A stretch of 18,595 nucleotides of DNA from Hymenopellis radicata (Eukaryota > Basidiomycota > Agaricomycetes > Agaricales > Physalacriaceae): the NCBI GenBank assembly GCA_015501595.1, contig JADNRX010000896.1, positions 1-18,595 on the forward strand. The letters run 5' to 3'. The notes beneath the pieces were generated by a model, which did no database searches, was not told the DNA's origin, and saw only the letters and a list, made by a program, of their open reading frames with translations. Shown here piece by piece: positions 1 through 8,690 of the stretch. The translations under genes were made by a program, and so were the position numbers. Position 1 is the first letter of the stretch. Every line of letters starts with the position of its first letter.

Positions 1-53
1 TTTCCGTGGTCCAATCGCTTCAGTTTCATCCTAACCATGTGATATTCTATCAG

Positions 54-400
54 GACGTAAAGCGGCGACCTTTTGTCCCTGTTCAGAGCGCACCGCGAAG
101 CGGTGTGCATCTCCGCCGCGAAATTGAGATCTGTAAGTTTTCACTTCTCCGCTTTCAAACGGCTCATTTGACTCCCATCAGATCTTCAGGGTAGTGTCAT
201 GAGACGACTCCGACAGTCTGGAAGATGCATTCTTTGCAGGAATACGAAGGGAATGCATGAAGAGTGTATTTACACAGACGAGGTAAGTTCCTTTGGTTTT
301 GGATTTCTCGCTATAGACGAGCTCTGACAACTTTCAAAGCTCATTTTCATTCCTATTTTGCAGCTATTCCATCGCCGTCGGGCGCCAAGGGCAGCGAATA
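54..400 (+). pseudogene. Zinc-cluster-like gene remnant, copy 1
   Basis: Exon-like segments are split by two good introns: 133-181 (gtaag...catcag, or ending cttcag at 189) and 283-363 (gtaag, ctgac, tttgcag). The exon around 199-282 reads GRCILCRNTKGMHEECIYTD, which resembles the second half of a fungal Zn2Cys6 cluster (CxxC, 9 residues, CxYTD). The preceding exon reads RRPFVPVQSAPRSGVHLRRE. This looks like the first half of such a cluster (typically CxxC...HLRC), but Val, Ala and Arg stand where cysteines would be. A GC palindrome (91-105) lies across these codons. After 364 the frame stays open but shows no regulator domain. The zinc-cluster reading is inference; another frame of the first exon is also open in copy 2. 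Confidence 0.35.
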
Positions 401-644
401 AGTGTGTGAAGCGAGAAAAAGGATTTGCGTGGCGGCACATTAATTCTTTACAAGCTCCGAAGGTTCTCACATCAACATCAACCCGTGCATCACGGCGGTT
501 AATTATCCGAACTCTGTTACGTTTTCCTGGGCTCTGGGCCAGCGGAAACTCGTTAAAAGGCGACCGAATTCACCTAAACCATCATCACCCACTTTCCCTT
601 CCCCTCTCTCCTCTACTGCTCTCATATTTATTCCTCGACACACC

Positions 645-3124
645 ATGGCTTCCGACTCAGCCATCTCACAGATGCTCTCGTTGTCATCGCCGACGCTGCC
701 GCTATTGTCTTCCCGACGCCGTCAAAAACGTGACCGCTTACCGCGTTGATCGTGACAGGTCGGCTTCCTTCCTGCCACCATCATCCAAATTTGTTGACTC
801 GGTTTTTGTCTAGCTACCCGCCCAGTTCGTCGTCGCACTGCGCCTCAATGCGCTGGTAGGATATCTTCTCTACTCGATGACGACGACAAGCTTGCTGACA
901 CTTTTTGCAGACTTTCGTGTCCCGCCTTCGTACGGCCTCAACTTGGACGTCGTCGTCTTCAACGACGCTTTGAAGACACTCGGGCCGACGTTTATCAAGG
1001 TATGTTGTGCCCTCCCACTTACTGGTCGCCGCCCTTGCTAACAGTTTCTGCAGCATTACATGTCCCGTCGCCCCGTCTTCCCACAACGCTTTGTCCCGAC
1101 TCCTAGAGGATCCTCCCGACGTCGCTAGAGCTGCTAGACTGGCTCCTTGGTACGTTGACGTTGCCCTTCTCCGCGTATCCCACTTACTCACCACCAGGAT
1201 ATAGTAACAATATGTCTTCAGAGTCTGTATCTTCGCATTCCCGGCATTCCTTTGATATATATCGTCTTATTCGCTATCGTTCCTCCTCCTTTGACCAAGA
1301 ATTCCACAAGCCGTTGGCCTGACAGTACTGGTCAGCTGGATTCCTTCATTATCAGTCGTTAACTAATCCCTTGTCCTAGGCTTCTCTCTGGCCTAGGTGA
1401 AGCCCCGCCTTAAACCCACAAACGAATAGGACTACGGCGCTTACTGAGGAGTGAGACGAGGTGCGGTGAATCGTCCTAACGATGTTCTTGTTGACTTATT
1501 GCCTTTCGCTCTTGTAGCATCTAGCGCAATACCCTCAAGCAAGGACGCCGACGCCGACGATTCGTATCCTAAAGGAGATCTTGAGAACAGGTACATTGTA
1601 TTGTCCTACTGCTGTGCCCGGTGACTGATTCTTTCTCTTTTCCTGATTACCAGAATCTTTGACATGCTCACGGCGGCTGAGCTTAAGCAGCCTTTACTTC
1701 TACCACCGATTCCGCAGGAGAGACCCGGTGTTCGCTGCCTCGGCCGTCAATGTACACGCAACTTGGTTGTCTTTCTCGTCAGTGGAGCAGCGGCCTTTTC
1801 CGCTGTGCTTTTACAAACGTAAGTAGCTGTTGTCTTGTCTTGTAACAAACACTCATCCATCTCTCTGCAAGGGCAGTTCTCGGGTTTGTGCCGCCCAGGT
1901 CTAGCTCTGCGCTTGACGAAGGATTCCATCGATACTCCCCTTTTTGGCTTCGCGCCGGAAGACGACTGTTGTCTTCGCGACGCAGTCATGGATGTACCGC
2001 TCTCACGACGGAACGTCTGGCTCTGCGCCGGATGTCGGTGTTGTCTCTGCGACGGCACCTGGAATCAGCCCAGACATACGATGGGATTACGGGTAAGCTA
2101 TGTTGTGTTGTACATCGCTATACTGACTGATTCGGCTTCAGATGTTGAAGTACTAGTTTACATGATCACCGTCTGCTTTAGTTGGAATGCGTTGTCGGCG
2201 TTGTTACCTCGTGTTCCTGGAACACTGGTTGCTTGACCGTGTACCGTGAGTCCTTGCTCTCATTCAAACCTTTGTCACTAACTCTTCTTGTTCAAGTTGT
2301 CAATTTCTTTGGCTTCTGCCGGAGACGACTTGTTGTCTACGTGACACAGTCGTGGATTACTATTCCTACTGTGTTTACTTGTCCTGTTGCAAGATATAAG
2401 GGATTCTCGCAGGCTGTAACTACTGGATTGTTTACCGGTTTAGTTACATGGTTACACTACGGACCTTGACCATACTACTTGGTACGTTTCCGCTTGCCTA
2501 TTCGCGAGCCCGACTAACGACTTGTTCACAGATCATGTGTTCGCTCCTTTATGGTGCGTGTTCTTGTTCGCATTTCATTGAATTTAACTCACCGTTGATG
2601 CAGGCATATCTGACGGCGTCGCAGACGCTCCCAGTATCACCCCGACTTTGTCTTTCCTTCGGATGCAACGTTCACTGTTCGATTCCATCCATTGGAATTT
2701 GTTCGAGGTCTTCAGTCGCTACGACGATGCTGGCGTTCAGACCATTATTGATATGCGTCTATGCTTCCTGTAACCGACTGTAGCTGATCCTCGATGAATC
2801 GCTGCATGCGAGGTTACATACTCGCAGGTAGACGTGATACGCTGAAATGCTGACACGCTTCGAGAGCTGAAGCATCCATGAATGCGCTTGCCATGATCCG
2901 TAAGGTTAACGTCCTGATCAAAGTTCCTACTCTGACTGTACGCGAAATGTCAACATTTATGGTATGTCATCTCTTTAGCGCGAATCGACTCTTGCTAATG
3001 TTATAACCAGTAGCGCACGCCGAAGATTTCTGTGATCATGCAACTTAGTCGTAAGTCAATATCTATCCCATCGAGCGGTACTAACCGCATCCAACAGATC
3101 CACTCCTTTCTCCTACAGGAGTGA
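645..3124 (+). pseudogene. Unrecognised intron-rich gene, copy 1, with frame lesions
   Basis: A pyrimidine-rich leader precedes a well-placed ATG (ACACCATGGCT, 645). Downstream at least nine GT-AG introns of 47-63 bp can be placed, at the same positions as in copy 2; the last (3051-3097) holds a perfect TACTAAC branch site. Exon-like readings include FVVALRLNALVGYLLYSM (hydrophobic, around 835-885) and RNLVVFLVSGAAAFSAVLLQ (a likely membrane segment, around 1757-1817). No family was recognised. Single-base differences from copy 2 shift the frame, for example an extra C near 1940 and an extra A near 2696, and about 24 bp are extra near 2380-2402. Copy 1 keeps some frames that copy 2 has lost, so neither copy alone reads through. 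A mis-drawn exon model could mimic part of this decay. Confidence 0.5.
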
Positions 3125-3169
3125 TCTATTTTTGGACAACCCACTCCCCGCTTCGCTCTGTCTCCCGTA
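2774..3169 (+). other. 3' part of the unrecognised gene and spacer, copy 1
   Basis: This stretch holds the last intron-like segment (3051-3097, GTAAGT...TACTAAC...CAACAG). A short exon follows that reads IHSFLLQE and then TGA (3122-3124) in one frame. The stretch between 2790 and 3040 differs from copy 2 by several indels, and I see no stable frame in it. Confidence 0.4.
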
Positions 3170-3538
3170 GGGAGGAGCATGTTGAAGAGGCGCGCGGAAG
3201 GGGAGCACGCTGAAGACGTGCGCAGGGGGAGGGAGCATGTCGAAGACGTGTCTCCGGGGGGAAAGCTGGTTGAAGACGTGTCTCCGGGGGAGAGCTGGTT
3301 GAAGACGTGTCTCCGGGTGGGGAGAGCATGTTGAGGTCGTCTTCGCTAGGGAGAGCATGTTGAGGTCGTCTTCGCTAGGGAGAGCATGTTGAGGTCGTCT
3401 TCGCTAGGGAGAGCACGTTGAGGACGCTCTCCGCCGTGGACAGCAGGTCAAGGATGTGCCCGTGGGGGGAGAGCGTGTTGAGGAGCCGGGGAGAGGATGT
3501 GCGGGGAGAGGATGTCGAGGATGTGCGTCCGGCGGAGA
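3170..3538 (+). repeat. 29-30 bp minisatellite, copy 1
   Basis: Tandem units of two related types. Units of the type GAGCTGGTTGAAGACGTGTC plus a G-rich tail occupy about 3230-3320. Three exact 29-bp units, starting at 3324, 3353 and 3382 (key GAGCATGTTGAGGTCGTCTT), are followed by a variant at 3411. Degenerate GAGGATGTG units run to 3538. The same array in copy 2 has a different unit count. Confidence 0.9.
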
Positions 3539-4101
3539 CTATTCCTTAGTCAAGCGATCATATCTAGCTACAGGCTATTAAAGTTGTTGACCAGAGTCGA
3601 ATGCAGTTTACACCTTGAACTTGGCAGTGCGACACTGCCGAAATTGGGAAAGTCCGAATAAGCGCTTCTTAAGAGATCCTGGGACAGGGAGGACCGCAAC
3701 AGAGGAGGCTGTCCATGCCGGGAATGCGAAAAGGGGAGCTTCTTTGGCTCCTGTCGCCATGTACAGGTTAAAGAAAGCCAGCGGATCGCTGAGAACGTAT
3801 CTGGCTAGTTCCCAAGTCAGTAATGTAACTGTTCTCTGCCGATGTAAAAGACTAACTTCGGTTCATCAGCATTATTCGAACGAACAGGCGTCTTCGACGT
3901 ATGCATTGTAGCTGCATCTGAATGTGGTGTGCGCCCGTACAGTTCTTCTCCCGCTACAAAAGTAGACTCCCTTTGTTGCTGGCTCGACTCTGAGTAACCT
4001 TCCTCTGGACATAACTATTCCCATGACTACGTAGACATGTAGTCGGAATTGGGTGTAAGCCTTTCCCGCGAAGTGACATCCCTCCTCTAACGCAACTCAG
4101 T
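3539..4101. other. Gene-less stretch between minisatellite and DJ-1 gene, copy 1
   Basis: Conserved with copy 2 but interrupted by many small indels, and open frames here are not shared between the copies, so I see no gene. It holds a perfect short palindrome GGCAGTGCGACACTGCC (3623-3639; one arm base differs in copy 2). The last 150 bp are probably the 3' UTR of the minus-strand DJ-1 gene. Confidence 0.6.
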
Positions 4102-4896
4102 TCACCACTCTCCTTTGGAAGCCTTAAGTTCCGCCACCGCTTGCTTTGCGACTTGCTCGGCATCAAACGGACATCGTCCACTGACATACCGATACCGCTC
4201 ATCCACAACGACAAACGGTTTACCGACCCGCCCACTCCAGAACCCAGGGCCTGTTTTGAACTGACCCGCGTCATCCAGGGTACGCGCCACGAACGCTTCG
4301 ACAGTAGGCGAGTCATGTCCATACGTGCGATAATAGTCTCCCAAAAGCGGACGCGTCACAGTCGTGATACCGCGCTCCATAAACGCAGTAAGTGCAGTCG
4401 TATTGCACGAGCGAATTATACTCTTGCCTTGGACAGTGGGATCCGGCGTGAAGGCGAGTACCTGTACGCCATGACAGATAGCCGCGAGGACCTTGCCACT
4501 CCCACCCTCCCTGTTCGTAAGCGGGAAGAACGATGCCAACCCTCGATGAATCTCTTCGCTCTCGATCAAGACCTTGACCCCCTTATCATGTCCGCCAGGT
4601 AGCAAGACTAGATCGTAGTCAAGCATATTGAAGGCGGGATCGGACCAGTTCAGCGGAGCTTTTGCTTCAGGCGAAGCGATCATGTCGCTGTAAGCTTTTT
4701 TTGCCTTGGCTTCAGCACCGAGGAGGGCACCTGTGACCCCAGTGAGCATGCGCGGGTCGCAGACGAAGGGTGCGCCGGAGGGAGTAGCAAAGTCGACTTT
4801 CAGGCCAGAGGCGCGGAAGTAAGCGTAGGGAACAGCGACTTCGGTTGGGTCATGCCCAGTTGTGGAGAGCGGGATGAGGACGCGTGGGGCGGACAT
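4102..4896 (-). CDS. DJ-1/PfpI-family protein (class I glutamine amidotransferase-like), copy 1
   Basis: A single-exon gene of 264 residues, a usual length for Hsp31/ThiJ-type DJ-1/PfpI proteins. The nucleophile elbow AAICHGVQVL places the catalytic Cys141 followed by His142. An acidic partner is likely Glu19 in GHDPTEVAVPY. The flavodoxin-like core strand DYDLVLLPGGHDKG lies at residues 93-106. There is no signal peptide or membrane segment, so it is probably cytosolic. Known family activities include glyoxalase III or deglycase-type chemistry, holdase chaperoning and protease-like folds; which applies cannot be read here. On the minus strand an ATAAATAAC TATA-like box lies about 25-35 bp before the ATG. 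It faces ELP1 across about 294 bp. It differs from copy 2 at residue 176 (Gly here, Ser there) and residue 202 (Phe here, Tyr there), with no disruption. Confidence 0.92.
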   Translation of the reverse strand: MSAPRVLIPLSTTGHDPTEVAVPYAYFRASGLKVDFATPSGAPFVCDPRMLTGVTGALLGAEAKAKKAYSDMIASPEAKAPLNWSDPAFNMLDYDLVLLPGGHDKGVKVLIESEEIHRGLASFFPLTNREGGSGKVLAAICHGVQVLAFTPDPTVQGKSIIRSCNTTALTAFMERGITTVTRPLLGDYYRTYGHDSPTVEAFVARTLDDAGQFKTGPGFWSGRVGKPFVVVDERYRYVSGRCPFDAEQVAKQAVAELKASKGEW

Positions 4897-5190
4897 TGCA
4901 AGGTGTCTAGATCATTGACAAGTTATTTATCATTGAAGACACGTATTGCAAGCATACTCACAGCTCGTTAATCAGCTATTAGTGCTTGGAGTCTTGAGGG
5001 ATCAAGACAGAGTGATATGGTGCCATGCTGTCCAGTGTGGTTGCCGTGTGGTACATCTGCTAAGTAGTCCGTTACGATCGGCGTCGGGGTTCCATTTTGG
5101 GCTTTCCGAAAAAAGTACTACCCAAAGAGGAAGTGACTCTGCTTCCCCTCCCGCCAACTGTACGCGTTTTCCAGAGCTGGATAATCGACG
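4897..5190. promoter_or_regulatory. Divergent promoter between DJ-1 gene and ELP1, copy 1
   Basis: 294 bp separate the two start codons, which point away from each other. A TATA-like ATAAATAAC on the minus strand (4922-4930) suits the DJ-1 gene; no clear TATA box is seen for ELP1. Compared with copy 2, this copy lacks a short GGCGTCGG-type repeat near 5085 and keeps about 12 extra bases just before the ELP1 ATG. Confidence 0.55.
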
Positions 5191-6016
5191 ATGCGCAATC
5201 TGTCTCTCGCGGCGTCGACATCGTTGTCTGTCCCCGACATCCATGGACAGATATCCAGCACCGCGAATGATTTGGATCTGAATATCCAGTACATAGCATC
5301 GGAGCAATGTAACGCAGATGCAGACGTCGAGGTGCAGATCCACAAAGCTGAAAAAGATGAAAATCAGGTAGTTATCTCTCCAGTTTCTTCTGCCGACGTT
5401 GTCTGATGCCACGCAGGACACAAGACTATCATTATTTTCCATGTTTTCATCGTCTGCAATACTATTACCGACTGCTCACACGCAAGTGATGTCCTTGCGC
5501 GTTCTGCTCGATACGCAGCAGCTCGTGGCTGTTATGCGCGGCGGTGATATTACGGTTATACCACTTGAGGAGGGTGTGGTGCGTCTATTCTTTGCCCGGT
5601 TCCATACACCATTAAGTTCAATTTAGTCTGATGTAGTGGGTACGGTGGATGGAGGGATCCTTGCCGCATCCTGGAGCCCGGATGATTCCTCTCTTGTGCT
5701 TGTAACCGGCGACGACAAACTTATATTAATGACATCCACATTCGACGTTCTCTCCGAGTCATCTCTACACCTCTCCGAATTTGGAGAGGACGCGCCGATC
5801 AACGTTGGCTGGGGCTCTAAACAGACACAATTCCACGGCTCTTTAGGAAAGTCTGCTGCTACAGCACCCGCCAAAACCAAACACATCATCAGTCCTGACG
5901 ACGATCGCGTACCGCGCATATCGTGGCGTGGCGATGGCGCGTTCTTCTCGGTATCCTCGGTGTCCCCTACTAGAGGGGGCGCAGCAGGGCGGACGGGGAG
6001 ACGAGACCGTGGATAA
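5191..6016 (+). pseudogene. ELP1: ELP1 (Elongator subunit 1) 5' fragment, truncated, copy 1
   Basis: Exons 5191-5367, 5417-5578 and 5627-6016 are split by introns of 49 and 48 bp and match exons 1-3 of the full gene at 16385. The frame is intact: 59 + 54 + 129 residues. It carries the typical ELP1 stretch GGILAASWSPDDSSLVLVTG, part of the first WD40-like propeller. After residue 228 (..SVSPT) about 140 bp of the ancestral exon are missing. The frame resumes in phase for GGAAGRTGR, then runs into unrelated sequence and stops (TAA, 6014-6016), giving at most 242 residues against about 1,300 for the family. All Elongator assembly regions are absent, so it cannot act as ELP1. Its start region and splice sites are intact, so it could still be transcribed. 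Confidence 0.9.
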
Positions 6017-6360
6017 GACTTCGGCGCCGCTCATGGAGGACGAGGCGGGTTCAGGCTGGTTGTTGGGGTGGGAGTTGGTCTGGGAGAGCGCGTCTTCGCA
6101 TCCTCCGGGGTGCGTCTTCGGGTGCGTCTTCGCGGGTGCATCCTCACGAGAGCGTCTTCGTGGGTGCTTCCTCGCGAGAACGTCTTCGCGGGTCTGTCTC
6201 CTGGGGTGCTTGCTCATGAGAGCATCTTCGCGAGTGCGTCTCCCGGGGTGCATCTTCGCGAGAGCATCTCCTCGGGAGCGTCTTCTGGAGCGTCTTCGTG
6301 TGGGCGCTGGGTGATGGGGAGAGCGTGGCCGTGTGGCTGTGCTGTGGATTGATGGTGGGG
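6017..6360. repeat. GC-rich short-period minisatellite at the duplication break
   Basis: From about 6085 to 6310, degenerate units of 14-16 bp (about 30 bp as dimers) centre on GCGTCTTCGCGGGTGC and GCATCCTCACGAGA. It begins within about 80 bp of where ELP1 homology ends, and it is absent from copy 2. Read on the minus strand, the 30-bp dimer gives an Arg/Lys-rich repeated peptide of about 10 residues (HPRRQTREDV type), which I take as a by-product of the period. The core TCTTC/GAAGA also occurs in the 3170-3538 minisatellite. Confidence 0.8.
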
Positions 6361-6641
6361 ATAGCGTGGGGAGGGGAGTGCGTCGTCGTTGGTCCTGGTG
6401 GCGTTGATGGTGGGAAGGAGACCGTGTCCGTGTGGCTGAAGGGTCCGTGTGATTAGCGAGACGTCGGGTACAGTTCCTGAAGGGTAGATACTCCTTATAA
6501 GGCAGGTAACGCTCCTTATAAGGCAATCTTCTGTGTACCTGACGCGAATGAAGAGAACTTCAATCGTGTTTTCATCACGTGATTTTTAAAAACTTGAATA
6601 AATTCGCATTTTTCGACTACAAAATTGACAAATAAAAAAAA
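6361..6641. other. Gene-less stretch with two CArG-like boxes
   Basis: No supported gene. It contains two perfect CCTTATAAGG palindromes (6493-6502 and 6514-6523, start to start 21 bp) inside a CTCCTTATAAGGCA direct repeat, then an AT-rich segment ending in TAAAAAAAAA (6633-6642). Confidence 0.6.
6493..6523. promoter_or_regulatory. Tandem CArG-box pair
   Basis: CCTTATAAGG occurs twice, 21 bp apart, exactly matching the CC(A/T)6GG consensus bound by MADS-box factors of the SRF/Mcm1 type. No start codon of a supported gene lies immediately downstream, so a regulatory role is inference. Confidence 0.3.
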
Positions 6642-6688
6642 ACCGCCACCTCAACCCTGCATTTTCATGCAATGGTTGAGGTGGCGGT
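6642..6688 (-). terminator. Long hairpin with T tract at the 3' end of the 6665-7420 gene
   Basis: A perfect 15-bp stem (6642-6656 with 6674-6688; ACCGCCACCTCAACC and its complement) encloses a second 5-bp stem (TGCAT 6658-6662 with ATGCA 6667-6671). Read on the minus strand the stem runs into TTTTTTTTT (6642-6634), the layout of a bacterial intrinsic terminator or a hairpin plus Pol III T tract. The stop codon of the candidate minus-strand gene lies in the loop. Its function in a fungus is unknown; it may be a transposon-end relic. Confidence 0.45.
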
Positions 6689-7420
6689 GCAGCGAGACCA
6701 AGTGTGGCGCAGATTCCGTCGTGTCGTAGCTAAGGACCCGGGTAACAGACAGTCAACACGCATAGTTCCGTGTGGCGCAACGTTCAGTCGTAGAGGACCC
6801 GGGTAGCGCAGTAGTCGCGTCAAATGGCTGGCGAGTGTCGCGTATTTCCCTCGTTCCGCGGACCCGGGTATGGAGCGTCGCTGAGAAGAGACGTCTGTCA
6901 AAGAAAGAGAAGCAGAATGGAATCGCCCCCCTGGGTGTTGACGTCCCGAATACTCGCGACTATCGGTTCTGAATGACACATCAGTAACTTGATAAGACCC
7001 CGATGTAAATGGACGTACCTGAGGCGACTTGAGGTCGGGAACACGTCCAGGAGCGAAACATGTCCGTGCGCGAATCTAACATCAAACTGACGCGACCCGC
7101 TAGGACCTACAACCGAGACAAGTCAGTAAATGTTACAAGACACAGTGGTGACATGGACATACAGGATCCTCTCGTCTCGCAGGCGAGCAACATACAAAAC
7201 TACAAAGAGTCAGTAGACTTCAAACATTAACTGTAAGACAAGGCGACACCACGAGGAACAGCAACGGCGAAGACGTACGTGGTCGTAATCAAGAAGCAAC
7301 AGTAGTCACCTCTTTGCCGCGAAGAATGTTGGAGTCGCATCGCTCGGGATGGGCAAGCACCGTAATAGGTCGAGGTGGCGCGGAACAGAACGAGAATGAG
7401 TACAGACAGCAAGACGACAT
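6665..7420 (-). CDS. Candidate four-exon gene of unknown function
   Basis: Four exons join in one frame over canonical introns. Exon 1 is 7420-7310, exon 2 7199-7163, exon 3 7106-7019 and exon 4 6968-6665 (stop TGA). Introns are about 110, 56 and 50 bp; the last two start GTATGT and GTACGT and have a TTACTGA branch region, and all end in TAG or CAG. The exons total 540 nt, giving 179 residues. A pyrimidine-rich leader (CTTTCGTTTCTCCTTCCACC) precedes the ATG and a TATTTAA-like box lies upstream. The protein begins MSSCCLYSFSFCSAPPRPIT, is Ser/Arg-rich later and shows no domain I recognise. Three GGACCCGGGTA-type repeats lie in exon 4. The phase-consistent splicing supports a gene, but the short exon 2 and unusual composition leave room for chance. 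Confidence 0.45.
6734..6870. repeat. Three spaced copies of GGACCCGGGTA
   Basis: GGACCCGGGTA occurs at 6734-6744, 6795-6805 and 6860-6870, 61 and 65 bp apart. The first two are each preceded by a GTGTGGCGCA motif (about 6700 and 6770). This suggests a diverged tandem repeat of about 63 bp lying inside exon 4 of the candidate gene. Confidence 0.6.
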
Positions 7421-8690
7421 GGTGGAAGGAGAAACGAAAGAGCAAGATGACGGCGGAGAGGGTTAAATACCTTCTCGGCTAATTGTCCTCCGCTTTTCAA
7501 TCGGGCTTCGAGTCACGTACTGACTCGATCACAAGAATATTTACGCGGAGATCTTGCCATGTTAGTCCTCCGGGAATTCTGAGTTGAGGACGCCGTTGGA
7601 GAGAGCGGTTTCTCTGCTCTCAATTCGTATATACATTGTCGTAGGACGTGTCGGAAAGAGAGGTATCCAGCGAGGCGTAATATTTGGAGGGTGGCAGGGG
7701 TGGCGCCACATTGCGTACCTCACATGTTCTGGGCGCGGACATAACTTGAGCATTGAAGTAAATGAGTAAAACGGTTCAACACAGCTTCAGTGGTGTCTAT
7801 TCGTTGGGAAAATTGGCGCGAGCTCGCCATGATAAAGGGAACAGGATTAGATTTGACCAGAACGTAGAACAAGAGCTACAAGAGTCTGTCAGGGAAGACG
7901 CCTGGGAACTGGAAACACGTTAATTTTTGATGATCGAGAGGAGGAGAAACCATCTTGCCTGGAGAACCCCGCTCCAGAAACCCGTCACGCAGAACTTCAC
8001 ACTACACCCTCGTGCCCCTCATTCCCTCCAACGGTCACGTTGCGTGTCCTCGTCGTCTTTTCAACAATTCAGAGAAGTTGACTCACAAATGGTACGCTCA
8101 CCGTATTCCCGAGCCTTCCAGAGCTGAAGATTTCAGCAATGGTCGTCCAATTTGTCCAGAATCGAGTTCAAAAGCGCCGTCAGGTTTCAGAGGAGAAGAT
8201 GATTCAGAAGGAGCAGAGGTCCATTAAAGTAAATTTCCAGCACTGTTGGACAAAGCCAAGGTGCGTCGCAGGCCTGTTTCGCGGTAAAATCTTGAAAAAG
8301 TGTCGTCTCCAGGAAGCACGTTTCAGCAGCGTCCAAAGGCAATCATCTCACATTCCAGTAAAGCTTGGAAGTCGTCGAGAGAGGATAAGAGCGTATTCCT
8401 GCGGACCAGACGTCGAGTTGGTTTGACGACATGGGTGTTCATTGTTGAGCGCGCCGTCGATCACAGTTGAGCCGAATATGGCAAGGTCACTTCTTGCTTC
8501 TGCCCATCGCGTTGAACTTTGACCCGTCTTCAAAGCACGCGTCTACGGGAATGCTCTTTGACACTGGAACCCTTGGAATGGCGAGAAACAGCTTTATGAA
8601 ACTCGGGCAGCGGTCTGAGGTTCTGGTTTGGCGACAAGGTGCGTTCTTTTAGAGGTGTTTGGAACTCCATCTTAGTCCAATATGAACAGG
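7421..8690. other. Stretch without a supported gene
   Basis: The first 80 bp probably hold the promoter of the minus-strand gene (TATTTAA-like box, CT-rich leader). Two overlapping plus-strand open frames, 7955-8227 (90 codons) and 8139-8426 (95 codons, basic), have no recognised domain. Several short intron-like GT-AG segments can be drawn (for example 8082-8126) but no consistent gene model emerged. Part of 8420-8690 may be an older relic of the module array that follows. Confidence 0.4.

Larger units (their letters stand above)
1..6002 (+). repeat. Segmental duplication, copy 1 (left end outside window)
   Basis: Collinear with 11331-17334 in the same orientation. The offset is 11324 at the left edge, 11192 at the DJ-1 gene and 11194 at ELP1, so the difference comes from small indels, mostly in the unrecognised gene and the minisatellite. 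Homology already exists at base 7, so the left end lies outside the window. At the right end the copies agree through ELP1 codon 228. Copy 1 then lacks about 140 bp present in copy 2 (about 17165-17304), agrees again for about 30 bp, and diverges for good near 6002. The boundaries were read by eye. Confidence 0.95.

Noticed and set aside
3615..3911. 98-codon plus-strand frame upstream of the DJ-1 3' end
   Set aside because: Its frame is broken by indels in the equivalent part of copy 2, and no motif is seen.
4141..4602. 153-codon plus-strand frame inside the DJ-1 gene, also present at 15333-15794
   Set aside because: It is antisense to a clearly coding gene and conserved only because that gene is conserved.
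5843..6526. A 227-codon minus-strand open frame with Arg/Asp-rich ten-residue repeats
   Set aside because: It covers the GC-rich minisatellite and antisense ELP1; a 30-bp period keeps any open frame open. There is no start context and no counterpart in copy 2.
7955..8426. Two overlapping plus-strand frames as a spliced gene
   Set aside because: Several intron placements are possible and none gives a consistent phase or a known domain.
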